A stretch of DNA of 45,522 bases from an uncultured Pseudomonadota bacterium (lineage in GTDB: Bacteria > Pseudomonadota > Gammaproteobacteria > Steroidobacterales > Steroidobacteraceae), in NCBI GenBank assembly GCA_903839465.1, contig CAIMCI010000288.1:1-45522 (forward strand), written 5' to 3'. The notes under the pieces were generated by a model that ran no database searches, was not told the origin of the DNA, and saw nothing but the letters and a program-made list of their open reading frames with translations. Position 1 is the stretch's first letter. Each line of letters starts with the position of its first letter. The position numbers and the translations under genes were made by a program. Positions 29,440-38,035 of the stretch are shown here, piece after piece.

Positions 29440-31518
29440 ATGAACGAGGTCGAACAACGCGCGGCGACGGCCGCCGCGCGCGAGCTGTGGCTGGGCCTCG
29501 ATACGGGCGGTACGTACACCGATGCCGTGCTGCTCGAGGCCGGTGGCCGGGTGCTGGTCAGCGCCAAGGCCCTGACGACGCGCGAGGATCTGTCGGTGGG
29601 CCTCGGTGGCGCGATCCGGGCCATCCTCGCCAAGTTGCCCGACGGCTTCAGCCGGCGCGACGTGTCGCTCGTCTCCGTCTCGACGACGCTCGCGACGAAT
29701 GCGGTCGTCGAGCGTCGCTTCAGCCCGATCTGTTCGCTCCTCATCGGCTTCGACGAGGCCATGGTCGAGCGCTCGGGACTGGCGGCGATGCGCGAGCTCA
29801 GCCCGCTGGAGCGCATCGGCGGCGGCCACTCGGCCGGCGGCGACGAGCTCGCAGCGCTCGACGTCGAGGCCCTGAAGGCGGCCGTCGCCCGGCACGATGC
29901 GCGGGTCGAGGCCTATGCGATCTCCGCCAGCTTCTCGGTCCGCAATCCCGCGCACGAACTCGCGGCGCGCCAGCTCGTGCGCGAGCTGACCGGCAAGCCA
30001 GTCACCTGCGCGCACGACCTGACCTCCAAGCTCGACGCCCCGCGCCGGGCGCTGACTGCGGCGCTGAACGCCCAGCTCACGCCGCAGATCCGCCATCTGG
30101 TCGATGCCGTCACGGCGGTGCTCGCCGCGGAAAAGATCGACGCGCCACTGATGGTCGTCAAGGGCGACGGCTCGCTGATGCGCGCGGCAGTGGCCCTCGA
30201 GTGCCCGGTCGAGACGGTGCTCTCGGGGCCGGCGGCGAGCGTCGTCGGCGCCGGGTTCCTGACCGGGCTCGCCGACTTCCTGGTGTCCGACATGGGCGGA
30301 ACCACGACCGACGTGGCGGTGGTCCGCGCCGGCCGCCCGGTGGTCAACGTGGAGGGCGCGCTGGTCGGTGGCTGGCGGACGATGGTGGAAGCCGTCGACG
30401 TGCATACGCACGGTCTGGGTGGCGACAGCGAGGTCTCGCTTGACCGGCGCGGTGAGCTCAAGGTCGGTCCGCGGCGCGCGATGTCGCTGAGCCTCCTCGC
30501 CACGCAGTGGCCCTCGACTCTCGCGGTGCTGCGCACGCAGGCGGGCTTCGACCGATTCCCGGAGCGTGCCGGCCAGTTCGTCGTGCGCTCCCGCGAGGCG
30601 GCGGCTGCCGGCACGCTCAGCGGCGCGCAGCTCGAGATGTGGAACGAACTGGGCGACGAGCCGGTGCTTGCCTCGCGGCTCCTGAACAGCCGGATCGCAC
30701 GGCGCACCCTCGACGCTCTCGCCGATCGCGGCCTCGTGCTCTTCGCGGCCTTCACGCCCTCGGATGCGATGCACGTGCTCGGCCTGCAGGCCGACTGGAA
30801 CCGGGAGGCCGCGGAACTCGGGGCGCTGATCCTCGCCAAGGAAGAGCGCAACGCCAAGAGCCTCTTCCAGGCGGCGAGCGTCGAGGACCTCTCGCGGCGC
30901 GTCCGCGAGCGGGTCGTGCAGCGCTCCGGACGCGTGGTCCTCGAGGCCGCCATGGCGCAGGACCCGGGCATCGCCGACCTCGGCCGTGGCTACGGCCTCC
31001 TCGGCGAGCGACTCGTCAACGACACGATCGCCGGCCGGCGCTTCTCGGCACTGCTCGATGCGAGGCTGCATCTCGGGCTGCCGCTGATAGCGATCGGTGC
31101 GCCGGTCGGCTCCTACTACCCGGACGTGGCGGAGCGCCTGGGCGCGACCCTCTCGATCCCGCCCTTCGCCGACGTCTGCAACGCCGTGGGCTCGGTGGCC
31201 GGCAGCGTGACCCAGGTGGTCGATGTCGTCGTCAACCAGACGTCCTACAAGGTCTACCGAGTGCATGACCCGGCCGGCCATCGTGACCACGATTCGATCG
31301 CCGCGGCCGTCGCGCATGCGCGCGAAGCGGCCACTGCCCTCGCGCGCGCGGCGGCGCTTCGCGCCGGGGCGGCTGCCCCGGACGTGTCGCTCATCGAGCT
31401 CGAGAAGACGGCGCGCAGCGGCGACGAGGTCTACGTCGCCGAGGTCATCGTCCGGGCGACAGCCACCGGCCGGCCGCTGGCGGCCGACGGCATGGGTCTG
31501 CAACAATCGGCTCCCTGA
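29440..31518 (+). CDS. hydantoinase/5-oxoprolinase family protein (HyuA-like)
   Basis: A 692-residue ATP-dependent amidohydrolase-like protein of the HyuA/OplA type. The actin-like phosphate-binding segments are visible: LGLDTGGTYTDAVL (residues 18-31) and SDMGGTTTDVAVV in the middle, with the family segment TVLSGPAASVVGA. These enzymes open hydantoin or 5-oxoproline-type lactam rings, usually with a HyuB partner, or carboxylate ketones. No HyuB gene is present, so it is a stand-alone version. ATG at 29440 is preferred (GGAAG upstream); a GTG directly before it is an alternative. It is followed after 52 bp by the glycosylasparaginase and may share a transcript with it. Confidence 0.9.
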   Translation: MNEVEQRAATAAARELWLGLDTGGTYTDAVLLEAGGRVLVSAKALTTREDLSVGLGGAIRAILAKLPDGFSRRDVSLVSVSTTLATNAVVERRFSPICSLLIGFDEAMVERSGLAAMRELSPLERIGGGHSAGGDELAALDVEALKAAVARHDARVEAYAISASFSVRNPAHELAARQLVRELTGKPVTCAHDLTSKLDAPRRALTAALNAQLTPQIRHLVDAVTAVLAAEKIDAPLMVVKGDGSLMRAAVALECPVETVLSGPAASVVGAGFLTGLADFLVSDMGGTTTDVAVVRAGRPVVNVEGALVGGWRTMVEAVDVHTHGLGGDSEVSLDRRGELKVGPRRAMSLSLLATQWPSTLAVLRTQAGFDRFPERAGQFVVRSREAAAAGTLSGAQLEMWNELGDEPVLASRLLNSRIARRTLDALADRGLVLFAAFTPSDAMHVLGLQADWNREAAELGALILAKEERNAKSLFQAASVEDLSRRVRERVVQRSGRVVLEAAMAQDPGIADLGRGYGLLGERLVNDTIAGRRFSALLDARLHLGLPLIAIGAPVGSYYPDVAERLGATLSIPPFADVCNAVGSVAGSVTQVVDVVVNQTSYKVYRVHDPAGHRDHDSIAAAVAHAREAATALARAAALRAGAAAPDVSLIELEKTARSGDEVYVAEVIVRATATGRPLAADGMGLQQSAP

Positions 31519-31570
31519 CCACGGTTATCGCCACCGGCGGCGGTTGCCACGGCGGACAACGGGAGAACCG

Positions 31571-32791
31571 ATGAAGATCACTCGACGTGGATTCCTGGGG
31601 TCGGCGGTCGCCGCGCCCATCGTCGCCGGCGGCGTCGTGCCGGCCGGATCGGCCGCCGGCGCGACCGCGAGGCGCGGCACGGCACGTGACATCATCGTCG
31701 CGGCCGGCAACGGCCTGGCGTATCTCGACCGGGCCTTCGAGCTCCTCAGCCGCGGCGGCGACACGCTGGATGCGGCGATCGAGGTCGTCCGCGGTCCCGA
31801 GGACGATCCGGAGGACGACTCGGTCGGCCTCGGCGGGCTGCCGAACGAGGAGGGCGTGGTCGAGCTCGATGCCTGCTGCATGCACGGGCCGACGCGCCGC
31901 GCCGGCTCCGTCGGCGCGGTACGCAACATCAAGAACGTCTCCAAGGTCGCCAAGGCCGTCATCGAACACACCGGCCACGTGATGCTGGTCGGCGAGGGCG
32001 CCGAACGCTTTGCCGTGGCGATGGGTTTTCCGCGCGAGAACCTGCTGACCGAGCGCTCACGCAAGATCTGGATGCTGTGGAAGGAATCGCACTCCAGCAA
32101 CGACTGGTGGGGGCCCGGCATGTCGGCGCCCGGCTGGCAGCCGCCCCGTCCGGTGCCCGCCGCGCGCCAGTGGGATCTGCACGTCGAGCGGCTCTACGCG
32201 CGGGCGCTGGAGCTCGGCATCGAGCCTCAGTTCGGCACGAGCGCGGTCCGCCGCGTGCTGTTCCCGCCGACCGGCACGATCCACTGTTCGGCGCTGAATG
32301 CGCGCGGCGACATGTCCGGCATCACGACCACCAGCGGCCTCGCCTTCAAGCTCCCGGGACGCTGCGGCGACTCGCCGGTCATCGGCGCGGGCTGCTTTAC
32401 CGACCAGGACGTCGGCTCGGCCGGGGCGACCGGCAGCGGCGAGGAAAACATCAAGGTGGCCGGCGCGCACACGATCGTCGAGAACATGCGCCATGGCATG
32501 TCGCCGCTCGAGGCCGGCATGGACGCGCTGAAGCGCATCGCGCGCACCTACAACAACGACATGGCACGCCTCAAGTTCGTCGACATGACCTACTACGTGC
32601 TGCGCAACGACGGCGCCTACGCCGGTGTGTCCCTGTGGGAAGGGTACAGCCCGGGCGAACACCACCAGATCGCCGTGCACGACGGCACCCGCGCGCGGGC
32701 CGAGGACACGGTGACCCTGTTCAAGGGCTGGTCCGAGGAGTTCCCGCCCACGCCGTCCCTGCCGCCGGAACCGGCGTGGCCAGGGGCCTGA
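31571..32791 (+). CDS. Tat-exported glycosylasparaginase (N4-(beta-N-acetylglucosaminyl)-L-asparaginase)
   Basis: A 406-residue Ntn-hydrolase of the glycosylasparaginase family, which hydrolyses the amide bond between asparagine and a sugar or similar group. The N-terminal ITRRGFLGSAVAAP is a Tat signal, so it acts in the periplasm. The self-processing nucleophile is probably Thr236 in PTGTIHCSAL; the following GRCGDSPVIGAG and TGSGEENIKVAG match substrate-binding segments of the family. Glycine, not aspartate, precedes the Thr, a common variant in bacteria. GGGAGA 5 bases before 31571 sets the start. It is followed after 19 bp by the PGDYG gene. Its role may be scavenging peptides or glycopeptides. 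Confidence 0.92.
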   Translation: MKITRRGFLGSAVAAPIVAGGVVPAGSAAGATARRGTARDIIVAAGNGLAYLDRAFELLSRGGDTLDAAIEVVRGPEDDPEDDSVGLGGLPNEEGVVELDACCMHGPTRRAGSVGAVRNIKNVSKVAKAVIEHTGHVMLVGEGAERFAVAMGFPRENLLTERSRKIWMLWKESHSSNDWWGPGMSAPGWQPPRPVPAARQWDLHVERLYARALELGIEPQFGTSAVRRVLFPPTGTIHCSALNARGDMSGITTTSGLAFKLPGRCGDSPVIGAGCFTDQDVGSAGATGSGEENIKVAGAHTIVENMRHGMSPLEAGMDALKRIARTYNNDMARLKFVDMTYYVLRNDGAYAGVSLWEGYSPGEHHQIAVHDGTRARAEDTVTLFKGWSEEFPPTPSLPPEPAWPGA

Positions 32792-32810
32792 AGTAACGGG
32801 GCGGGGTCCG

Positions 32811-33236
32811 GTGCGCGAGCTCACCGACGTCGACCTCGGCCGCGATCCCGCGGCGCGGGCCGTCGCCAAGAGCGAGGTCGTCACGGTCGACTTCGCGACG
32901 GCAGACGGTGTGCTGCAAAGCAGGGTGGGGCCGAACCACTACGCCGCCGGCGATGCCCTGATCACGGGCTCGGACGGCGACCGCTGGAGCGTCCGCCGGA
33001 CGATCTTCGACGCGAAGTATGCTCCCGAACCGGGAACCACGGCGGGCCACCCGGGTGCCTACCGCAACCGGCCGTCGACGGTGCTGGCCCGCCAGTACGA
33101 CGAGCCGTTCTCGATCCGCCGCACGTCAGGCGACGTGCTCATCGGCAAGGCCGGCGACTGGCTCCTGCAGTACGCCCCGGGTGACTTTGGCCTTGCCACC
33201 GCCGAGCGCTTTGCGGCCGTCTACCGGTCGCTGTAA
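32811..33236 (+). CDS. PGDYG-domain protein
   Basis: A 141-residue soluble protein with the PGDYG layout: AVAKSEVVTVDFATADG near the start, AGDALITGSDGDRWSV, FDAKYAPE, TVLARQYDEPFSIRR and the C-terminal GDWLLQYAPGDFG. The last motif has Phe instead of Tyr. The family has no known enzymatic role. The start is GTG with a GCGGGG upstream. It follows the glycosylasparaginase by 19 bp on the same strand, so the two are probably cotranscribed. Confidence 0.8.
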   Translation: MRELTDVDLGRDPAARAVAKSEVVTVDFATADGVLQSRVGPNHYAAGDALITGSDGDRWSVRRTIFDAKYAPEPGTTAGHPGAYRNRPSTVLARQYDEPFSIRRTSGDVLIGKAGDWLLQYAPGDFGLATAERFAAVYRSL

Positions 33237-33359
33237 CCCCACCGACATGATGCGGCGCAGAGCGCGGCGGCTGCGCCTGACGGAGTAGAGTACGCGTGGC
33301 GCCGGTCCCGGCGTCCGGCTGGCCGCAGCCGCCACTTTCTACCCGCACAGGACCTCACC

Positions 33360-33728
33360 ATGATCGGCTACGTCTGCATCGGCACCAATGATCTCGCCAA
33401 GGCCGCACCGTTCTACGACCAACTTCTCGCCACCATCGGCGGCAAGCGCAACTGGGAGACCGAGCGCTTCATCGCCTGGAACAACACGCCGACCTCGCCG
33501 ATGTTTCTCCTGATCAAGCCGCTGAACGGCGAGCCGGCTACCGCCGGCAACGGCACGATGGTCGCGCTCACCGTCGATTCGAAGGCCAAGGTCGATGAGC
33601 TGCACCGCAAGGCGCTGGAGCTCGGCGGCAAGGACGAGGGCGCGCCCGGCCCGCGCGGCGAGAATTTCTACGCCTGCTACTTCCGCGACACCGAAGGCAA
33701 CAAGCTGGCCGGCTTCTTCATGGGCTGA
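33360..33728 (+). CDS. small VOC/glyoxalase-family protein C
   Basis: A 122-residue single-module vicinal-oxygen-chelate protein (MIGYVCIGTNDLAKAAPFYD at the start, FRDTEGNKLAGFF at the end). It belongs to the common short group of lyase-like or unassigned VOC proteins, and is not close to the VOC pair of the catabolic cluster. The metal-ligand pattern is incomplete: no His is seen at the first strand position (IGYVCIGT), so metal binding is doubtful. It is followed by a strong hairpin shared with the convergent cytochrome b561 gene. Confidence 0.85.
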   Translation: MIGYVCIGTNDLAKAAPFYDQLLATIGGKRNWETERFIAWNNTPTSPMFLLIKPLNGEPATAGNGTMVALTVDSKAKVDELHRKALELGGKDEGAPGPRGENFYACYFRDTEGNKLAGFFMG

Positions 33729-33745
33729 GCCCAAACGGGTTCCGT

Positions 33746-33772
33746 TGCGGCGGGCCCGGGAGGCCCGCCGCA
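33746..33772. terminator. bidirectional terminator-like hairpin
   Basis: A perfect 11-bp stem, TGCGGCGGGCC (33746-33756) and GGCCCGCCGCA (33762-33772), with loop CGGGA lies between the ends of the convergent VOC C and cytochrome b561 genes. There is no T-run on either side, so its strength as an intrinsic terminator is uncertain. Confidence 0.65.
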
Positions 33773-33794
33773 GCGCCCTCGCGGGTACCGGGGC

Positions 33795-34370
33795 CTAGCG
33801 GCTGCCGCCGGTCAGGCTCATCCGCGCGAGGAGCGGGTAGCGATCGATGAGCTGGTGCTTGAGCGCACCGGCGATATGCAGACCGAGCAGTACGTAGAGT
33901 ACGGTGCCGAGCAGTTCGTGAATCGATCCGTACAGCTTGTGCAGCTGCTCGCGGGCCACGGGTTCGGTTGCCATGACCCAGCCGGCGCGCGGGAACGGGA
34001 TCACCTGGAACAATTCCAGCGGGTGCTCGGCCGCCGCCTTCCATGCCGAATCGTGCAGCCAGCCCGTCAACGGCAGCCCGAGCATCAGCACGTACAGCCC
34101 GACGTGCGCGAGCTTGGCCGCGACCTGCTCCCAGCGCGCGAAGCCCGCGGGCAACGCCGGCGGCCGGTGCGCATAGCGCCACAGGATGCGCAGCAGCGCG
34201 AGGCCGAAGACCGTGATGCCGATCGATTTGTGCAGGTCGATCATGGCTCGCTGCCGGTCGTCCGGCGCGTAGTCGACCGTCCAGACGAGGACCAGGTTGA
34301 TGACGATGCCGAGGGCCACCAGCCAGTGGAGGACGATCGCGGTCCGGGTATAGCGTTCGGTGGACTGCAT
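33795..34370 (-). CDS. cytochrome b561
   Basis: A 191-residue inner-membrane dihaem cytochrome b561. Four hydrophobic helices are visible (about residues 10-30, 47-65, 85-105 and 150-172). His15 (LHWL), His47 (LHKS), His151 (IHELLG) and His165 (LHIAG) fit the haem-ligand pattern of bacterial CybB-type proteins. The family moves electrons from quinol to periplasmic acceptors and has been linked to superoxide handling. It stands alone, downstream of an unrecognised gene on the same strand by 42 bp, so the two could be cotranscribed. Confidence 0.93.
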   Translation of the reverse strand: MQSTERYTRTAIVLHWLVALGIVINLVLVWTVDYAPDDRQRAMIDLHKSIGITVFGLALLRILWRYAHRPPALPAGFARWEQVAAKLAHVGLYVLMLGLPLTGWLHDSAWKAAAEHPLELFQVIPFPRAGWVMATEPVAREQLHKLYGSIHELLGTVLYVLLGLHIAGALKHQLIDRYPLLARMSLTGGSR

Positions 34371-34412
34371 GGCGGCGATACTCCGGCGGTCGTTACGGCG
34401 GGACAGGTTCCG

Positions 34413-35198
34413 CTATTTCAGGATGACGGCAACGTTCTCCGACAGCAAGCCCGAGATCGCCATGCGCCGGTCGAGCTGGTCGAGCTTTTCCGGCAGCAGC
34501 ACCAGCACGAAATTGTCCTGGTAGAGGCTCCTGAACAGCTTGACCTTGCGCATGACGCTGCGGACCTCCGACGGGGTCGCCGGGCGCTGCACGAGTACGC
34601 CGACCCCGTCGCCGATCGAGTCACCGACGTGCACGGTGATGATCTCGCGGGTCGTCGTGCCGACCGAGCGGTGATCGAGCACCTGCGCGGCACCGAAGAT
34701 CTCGATCAGTTCGGCGATGAGCGGCATGCTCACCTCGTCGTCGGTCTTGGCGTCCTTCGAGACGAGGTGGAACTCGATGAACGGCCGGACATGCGCCTGC
34801 AGCAGGGGGCGCTCCTGCAACGTCGCCGCGGCCGGCAGCCAGCGCTCGACGGTGCCGATGTGGCGCATGACGCGACGCACCTTTTCGTCGGGATTGCCGG
34901 CCGTCGACAGGGCGAGGATCTCGCACAGGTAGGACAGCTGTTCGTCGCCATAGCGCAGCAGGAAGGACAGGGCGGAGCGCGGCACCTTGCTCGCCTCCAG
35001 GTCGACGAACTTGGTGGCCTGGCGCAGCCGTGCCCGCTTCTGGTCGGACGTGCCGTCAATGCTCTGGCCGATCGACTGCAGCCACTGGCTCAGTTCCGAG
35101 GCGGAGGAACAGTCGATGAAGAACTCGAGCAGCGTCGAGCGCAGCGCACGACTGCCCTGCAGGGTCGCCGGCGGCAGCATGGTGAATTCAGCGCGCAT
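34413..35198 (-). CDS. unrecognised conserved-looking cytoplasmic protein
   Basis: I do not recognise this 261-residue protein. It has no signal peptide or membrane segment and seems mixed alpha/beta: helical first half (SSASELSQWLQSIGQS, RSALSFLLRYGDEQL), a middle segment with several acidic residues (SKDAKTDDEVSMPLI), and a C-terminal stretch with alternating hydrophobic strands (TREIITVHVGDSIGDGVGV, NFVLVLLPEKLDQLD). Codon use matches its neighbours, so it is likely real. An in-frame ATG at 35180 is an alternative start; neither has a strong ribosome binding site. On its strand, TAAAAT (35315-35320) about 115 bp upstream is a possible -10. Confidence 0.7.
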   Translation of the reverse strand: MRAEFTMLPPATLQGSRALRSTLLEFFIDCSSASELSQWLQSIGQSIDGTSDQKRARLRQATKFVDLEASKVPRSALSFLLRYGDEQLSYLCEILALSTAGNPDEKVRRVMRHIGTVERWLPAAATLQERPLLQAHVRPFIEFHLVSKDAKTDDEVSMPLIAELIEIFGAAQVLDHRSVGTTTREIITVHVGDSIGDGVGVLVQRPATPSEVRSVMRKVKLFRSLYQDNFVLVLLPEKLDQLDRRMAISGLLSENVAVILK

Positions 35199-35424
35199 GG
35201 CAGGCGTCGATCGCGTATCCCGGGGACACGGTCCGCGCGCACGGGCCGCCGAGGCGACAGGGCGGGCCGGGGACGGATGCGGTGTGGAGCGCCGGTGGAC
35301 GGCCCGAACGAGCTATTTTATGCACTGCAACAACCCGGCACTCCGGCGCCACCTTCAGGCCTCGGGCGCGCCGGGATTGTGACAGATTGCAAGCGCTTGC
35401 TAAACGGACGACCCCGCATCCGCC
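35199..35424. other. 226-bp intergenic region with a LacI-type operator-like palindrome
   Basis: The gap lies between two minus-strand genes. GCAAGCGCTTGC (35389-35400), inside TTGCAAGCGCTTGCTA (35387-35402), is a perfect 12-bp palindrome with the central CG step typical of LacI-family operators. An AT-rich patch (35315-35321) holds a TAAAAT on the minus strand that could be the -10 for the gene at 34413-35198. No RNA gene is apparent. Confidence 0.5.
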
Positions 35425-37959
35425 CTAGTCTTTTGTGCGGAAGATCGCCGCCGCCGCGTCCAGGCGATCGAGCACGGATTGCTTTTCGGAGGCGCTGCGC
35501 CAGTCCGGGTAGGCAACGGTCGCCGCGCGGACGCGGTCGATCCAGGCGAGGAAGTAGCGCGCGTCCTCGGCCGCGTGCGCCGGCTGGCCGGCGACCGCCA
35601 GGTACACGGGTGTCGTCGTCGCGTAGAGGTAGGTGTCCTGCACCGGGTAGGCCGTGCCCCGGGCGTCCGCCCGCAGCAGGCACCAGCCGCTCCGGCCGAC
35701 GGGCAGCGTCCCGCTGACGGTGGCCTCGGTCGCCGGGGCCTGCAGCAGGCTGCGCACGACCCGGCCATCGCAGACGATCTCGAGCCGCTCGACCGGTACG
35801 ATGGACCGCAGGCGGGCCGTGAACGGCACCTCGCCCGCGCCCGGCAGAGCCGCTTCCTCGCCGGGGCCCTTGTCCGCCAGCGTCCAGCCGAGCAAAGGCC
35901 CGTTGGTGGCGAAGGTCCGTCCGGCCCTGAGGCCGTCGAGCCACGACACGACATCCGGGGCGGCCGCCGGCACGTCGACGTAGACCCGGTTGAGGCCGAC
36001 CGGACCGCGCAGCGACGCGTAGTCGGCCATCGCGTCGGTGCCGGCCGCCGCCGGCAGGCGGAACCCGAGGTTCAGCAGTCGGTACCAGACCGATGCCGTC
36101 GTCCGGTGATCGCTGAAGCCCAGCACTTCGATGTAATCGACCTTGCCGAGCGCCACGTCGACCGGCAGCTCGTTGGTGAGCGGCTCGGCCGGATGGTTCA
36201 CCGGGTCCGGCAGGTCGTCGAAGGGGTGGACGTAGCCGACGAGCGCACCCTGCGCGTGGGCGAGATCGGCGACCGTGGCGTTCATCGGCGCGAGGCTCGC
36301 GGCGGCGGTATTGGGGTAGCCGACATAGCCCGGCAGGATCGGCGACCCGCCCGGATGCAGCAGGCCGAGGTGGCCCCAGTAACTGGTGTGGAATTCCTGG
36401 CCGTGGACGATGGTCGCTCCCGCCGTCGCGAGGTCTCCGGCCGGTCCGCCATAGGCGATGTCCGGGAAGCGCTGTTCCTTGTTGACGACCAGCGCGTGCA
36501 CGAAGCCGAGGTCCTCGGCGTTCGCCTGCAGCGCGAGGTGTGCCGGGTCGTTGCGGTACGCGCCGGCGTAGTTCATGTGGACGTGCGCGTCGCCGGACAG
36601 CCAGCGTCGGCCCGGCGTCGTCGCAAAAGGTTCCTTGTGCAGCGTAACCGTGACGCTCAGGGTTTCGCCGGCGGCCAGCGTCACGGCCTGGCGGACCGGC
36701 GCGGTCTCGAGGCCGTGCGCCACCTCCAGGGACAGCGGACCCGCCGGTGCCTCGATGACGGCCTCGCCGGCCGAATGGAAATAGAAGCGTTCGCGCGGGG
36801 TTTCTGCCCGATCGTAGCTGTCATCGGCGTGCAGCCAGCTGCCGGCGGCCGCAAAGGGGTGGCCCGCGCTGTCGGTGACACCGAGGCGTGCGGCCAGTGG
36901 CCGGCCCGTCTCGTCGGTGACGTGCACGACGAGCGTGCCGGTCGGCCGGCGGGTGATCCGCTTCGCCGCGACGAGGCGACGGCTGTCGTGTCCCGGGACA
37001 TCCAGCAGCCGAAGCTCGAGGTCACCGCCCTGGTTGGAGACGTAGGCGACCTGCCGGCCATCGGGGGACCAGCGCGCCGCCGTCGCGTCCCAGTCGCCGT
37101 AGGTGATCGGGAGCGCATCGCCGCCCTCGGCGGGCTGCAGCCACAGCTGGTGGGTGTTGCGGCCGAGGTAGGAGCTGTAGAGCAGGAGGCTGCCGTCCGG
37201 CGAGAACTCCGGGCGCGCCCGCCAGTTCGTTTCCTCGTAGTGCAGTTCCCGTCCGGCGGCGCCGGGGCGGGCCGGCATGCGCCAGAAACCGCCCGTGCCG
37301 TGGATATGACCGCGGTTCGACACGTACAGGATGTCCCGTCCGTCGGGTGACCAGCTCGGGTTGATCTCGTGGTCGAACGCGCTGTAGTAGTAGCGGCGCA
37401 GCGTGCTCTTCGCATCGCGGGTCAGCGCCTGCGGCGTGCCGGCGCCTCGGCCGTCGACGTCGACCGTATAGAGGTGGAAGTGGCCGGTGCCCGCGGTCGA
37501 GACAAAGACCAGCCGGCGTCCGTCCGGTGACCAGCGCGGCTCGAGGTTGACGGCGCCGTTGTGCGTGACCGCGCTCGACTGGCCGGTCGAGAGATCGAGT
37601 ATCCGGATCTCCAGCGCGCCGTCGGCGTAACTGGCGTAGGCGATCCGCCGCCCGTCAGGCGACCAGTCGGGCTGGTAGTCAAGGCCAGGACCATCAGTCA
37701 GCTGTAAGGCATTGCCTGAATCCAGGCGCTGTCGCCACAGCGTGCCGCCCATCGAATAGACGAGTTCTGCCGAATCCGGCGACCAGGCGAGGCTGCTCGG
37801 GCCCTGCGTCACCTGCGGCAGGTACATTTCCCGGAAATAATATGCGTGCGGAAGCGCGATCTGGTCGAGTACCGGGCGCCGCTCGGCTATGCTCTCGGCC
37901 GCGCACGCCAGGAGACCGGCGATGGTCAGCACGCGCAGGGTCATTCGTAGTCTGTTCAT
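35425..37959 (-). CDS. exported TolB-like propeller/PHP (CehA-McbA-like) hydrolase
   Basis: An 844-residue exported protein. A signal peptide covers residues 1-26. Residues 40-430 hold WD40-like PD40 repeats, seen as WSPD(S/G) at least six times and forming a TolB-type propeller. The C-terminal half, from about residue 480, starts with GDAHVHMNYAGAYRNDP and continues with VHGQEFHTSYWGH and VGYVHPFDD, the metal-binding histidines of the CehA/McbA branch of PHP phosphoesterase-like hydrolases. Members of this branch cleave carbamate esters or phosphoesters, but most are uncharacterised. ATG at 37959 was chosen because it gives the signal sequence. It is divergent from P1 peptidase copy 2 across only 76 bp. 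Confidence 0.88.
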   Translation of the reverse strand: MNRLRMTLRVLTIAGLLACAAESIAERRPVLDQIALPHAYYFREMYLPQVTQGPSSLAWSPDSAELVYSMGGTLWRQRLDSGNALQLTDGPGLDYQPDWSPDGRRIAYASYADGALEIRILDLSTGQSSAVTHNGAVNLEPRWSPDGRRLVFVSTAGTGHFHLYTVDVDGRGAGTPQALTRDAKSTLRRYYYSAFDHEINPSWSPDGRDILYVSNRGHIHGTGGFWRMPARPGAAGRELHYEETNWRARPEFSPDGSLLLYSSYLGRNTHQLWLQPAEGGDALPITYGDWDATAARWSPDGRQVAYVSNQGGDLELRLLDVPGHDSRRLVAAKRITRRPTGTLVVHVTDETGRPLAARLGVTDSAGHPFAAAGSWLHADDSYDRAETPRERFYFHSAGEAVIEAPAGPLSLEVAHGLETAPVRQAVTLAAGETLSVTVTLHKEPFATTPGRRWLSGDAHVHMNYAGAYRNDPAHLALQANAEDLGFVHALVVNKEQRFPDIAYGGPAGDLATAGATIVHGQEFHTSYWGHLGLLHPGGSPILPGYVGYPNTAAASLAPMNATVADLAHAQGALVGYVHPFDDLPDPVNHPAEPLTNELPVDVALGKVDYIEVLGFSDHRTTASVWYRLLNLGFRLPAAAGTDAMADYASLRGPVGLNRVYVDVPAAAPDVVSWLDGLRAGRTFATNGPLLGWTLADKGPGEEAALPGAGEVPFTARLRSIVPVERLEIVCDGRVVRSLLQAPATEATVSGTLPVGRSGWCLLRADARGTAYPVQDTYLYATTTPVYLAVAGQPAHAAEDARYFLAWIDRVRAATVAYPDWRSASEKQSVLDRLDAAAAIFRTKD

Positions 37960-38035
37960 GGCAACCGACGCTAAAGCAGTGGTGAACGCGGCGCAAGCCG
38001 CGCCCGCGGCCAGAGGCCGGTTCAGGAGTTGATGC

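Noticed and set aside
29383-31506. Long minus-strand open frame opposite the hydantoinase gene (about 707 codons).
   Set aside because: It is also a GC-driven shadow: His/Arg/Asp-rich with no family features, whereas the plus strand encodes a clear HyuA-like protein.
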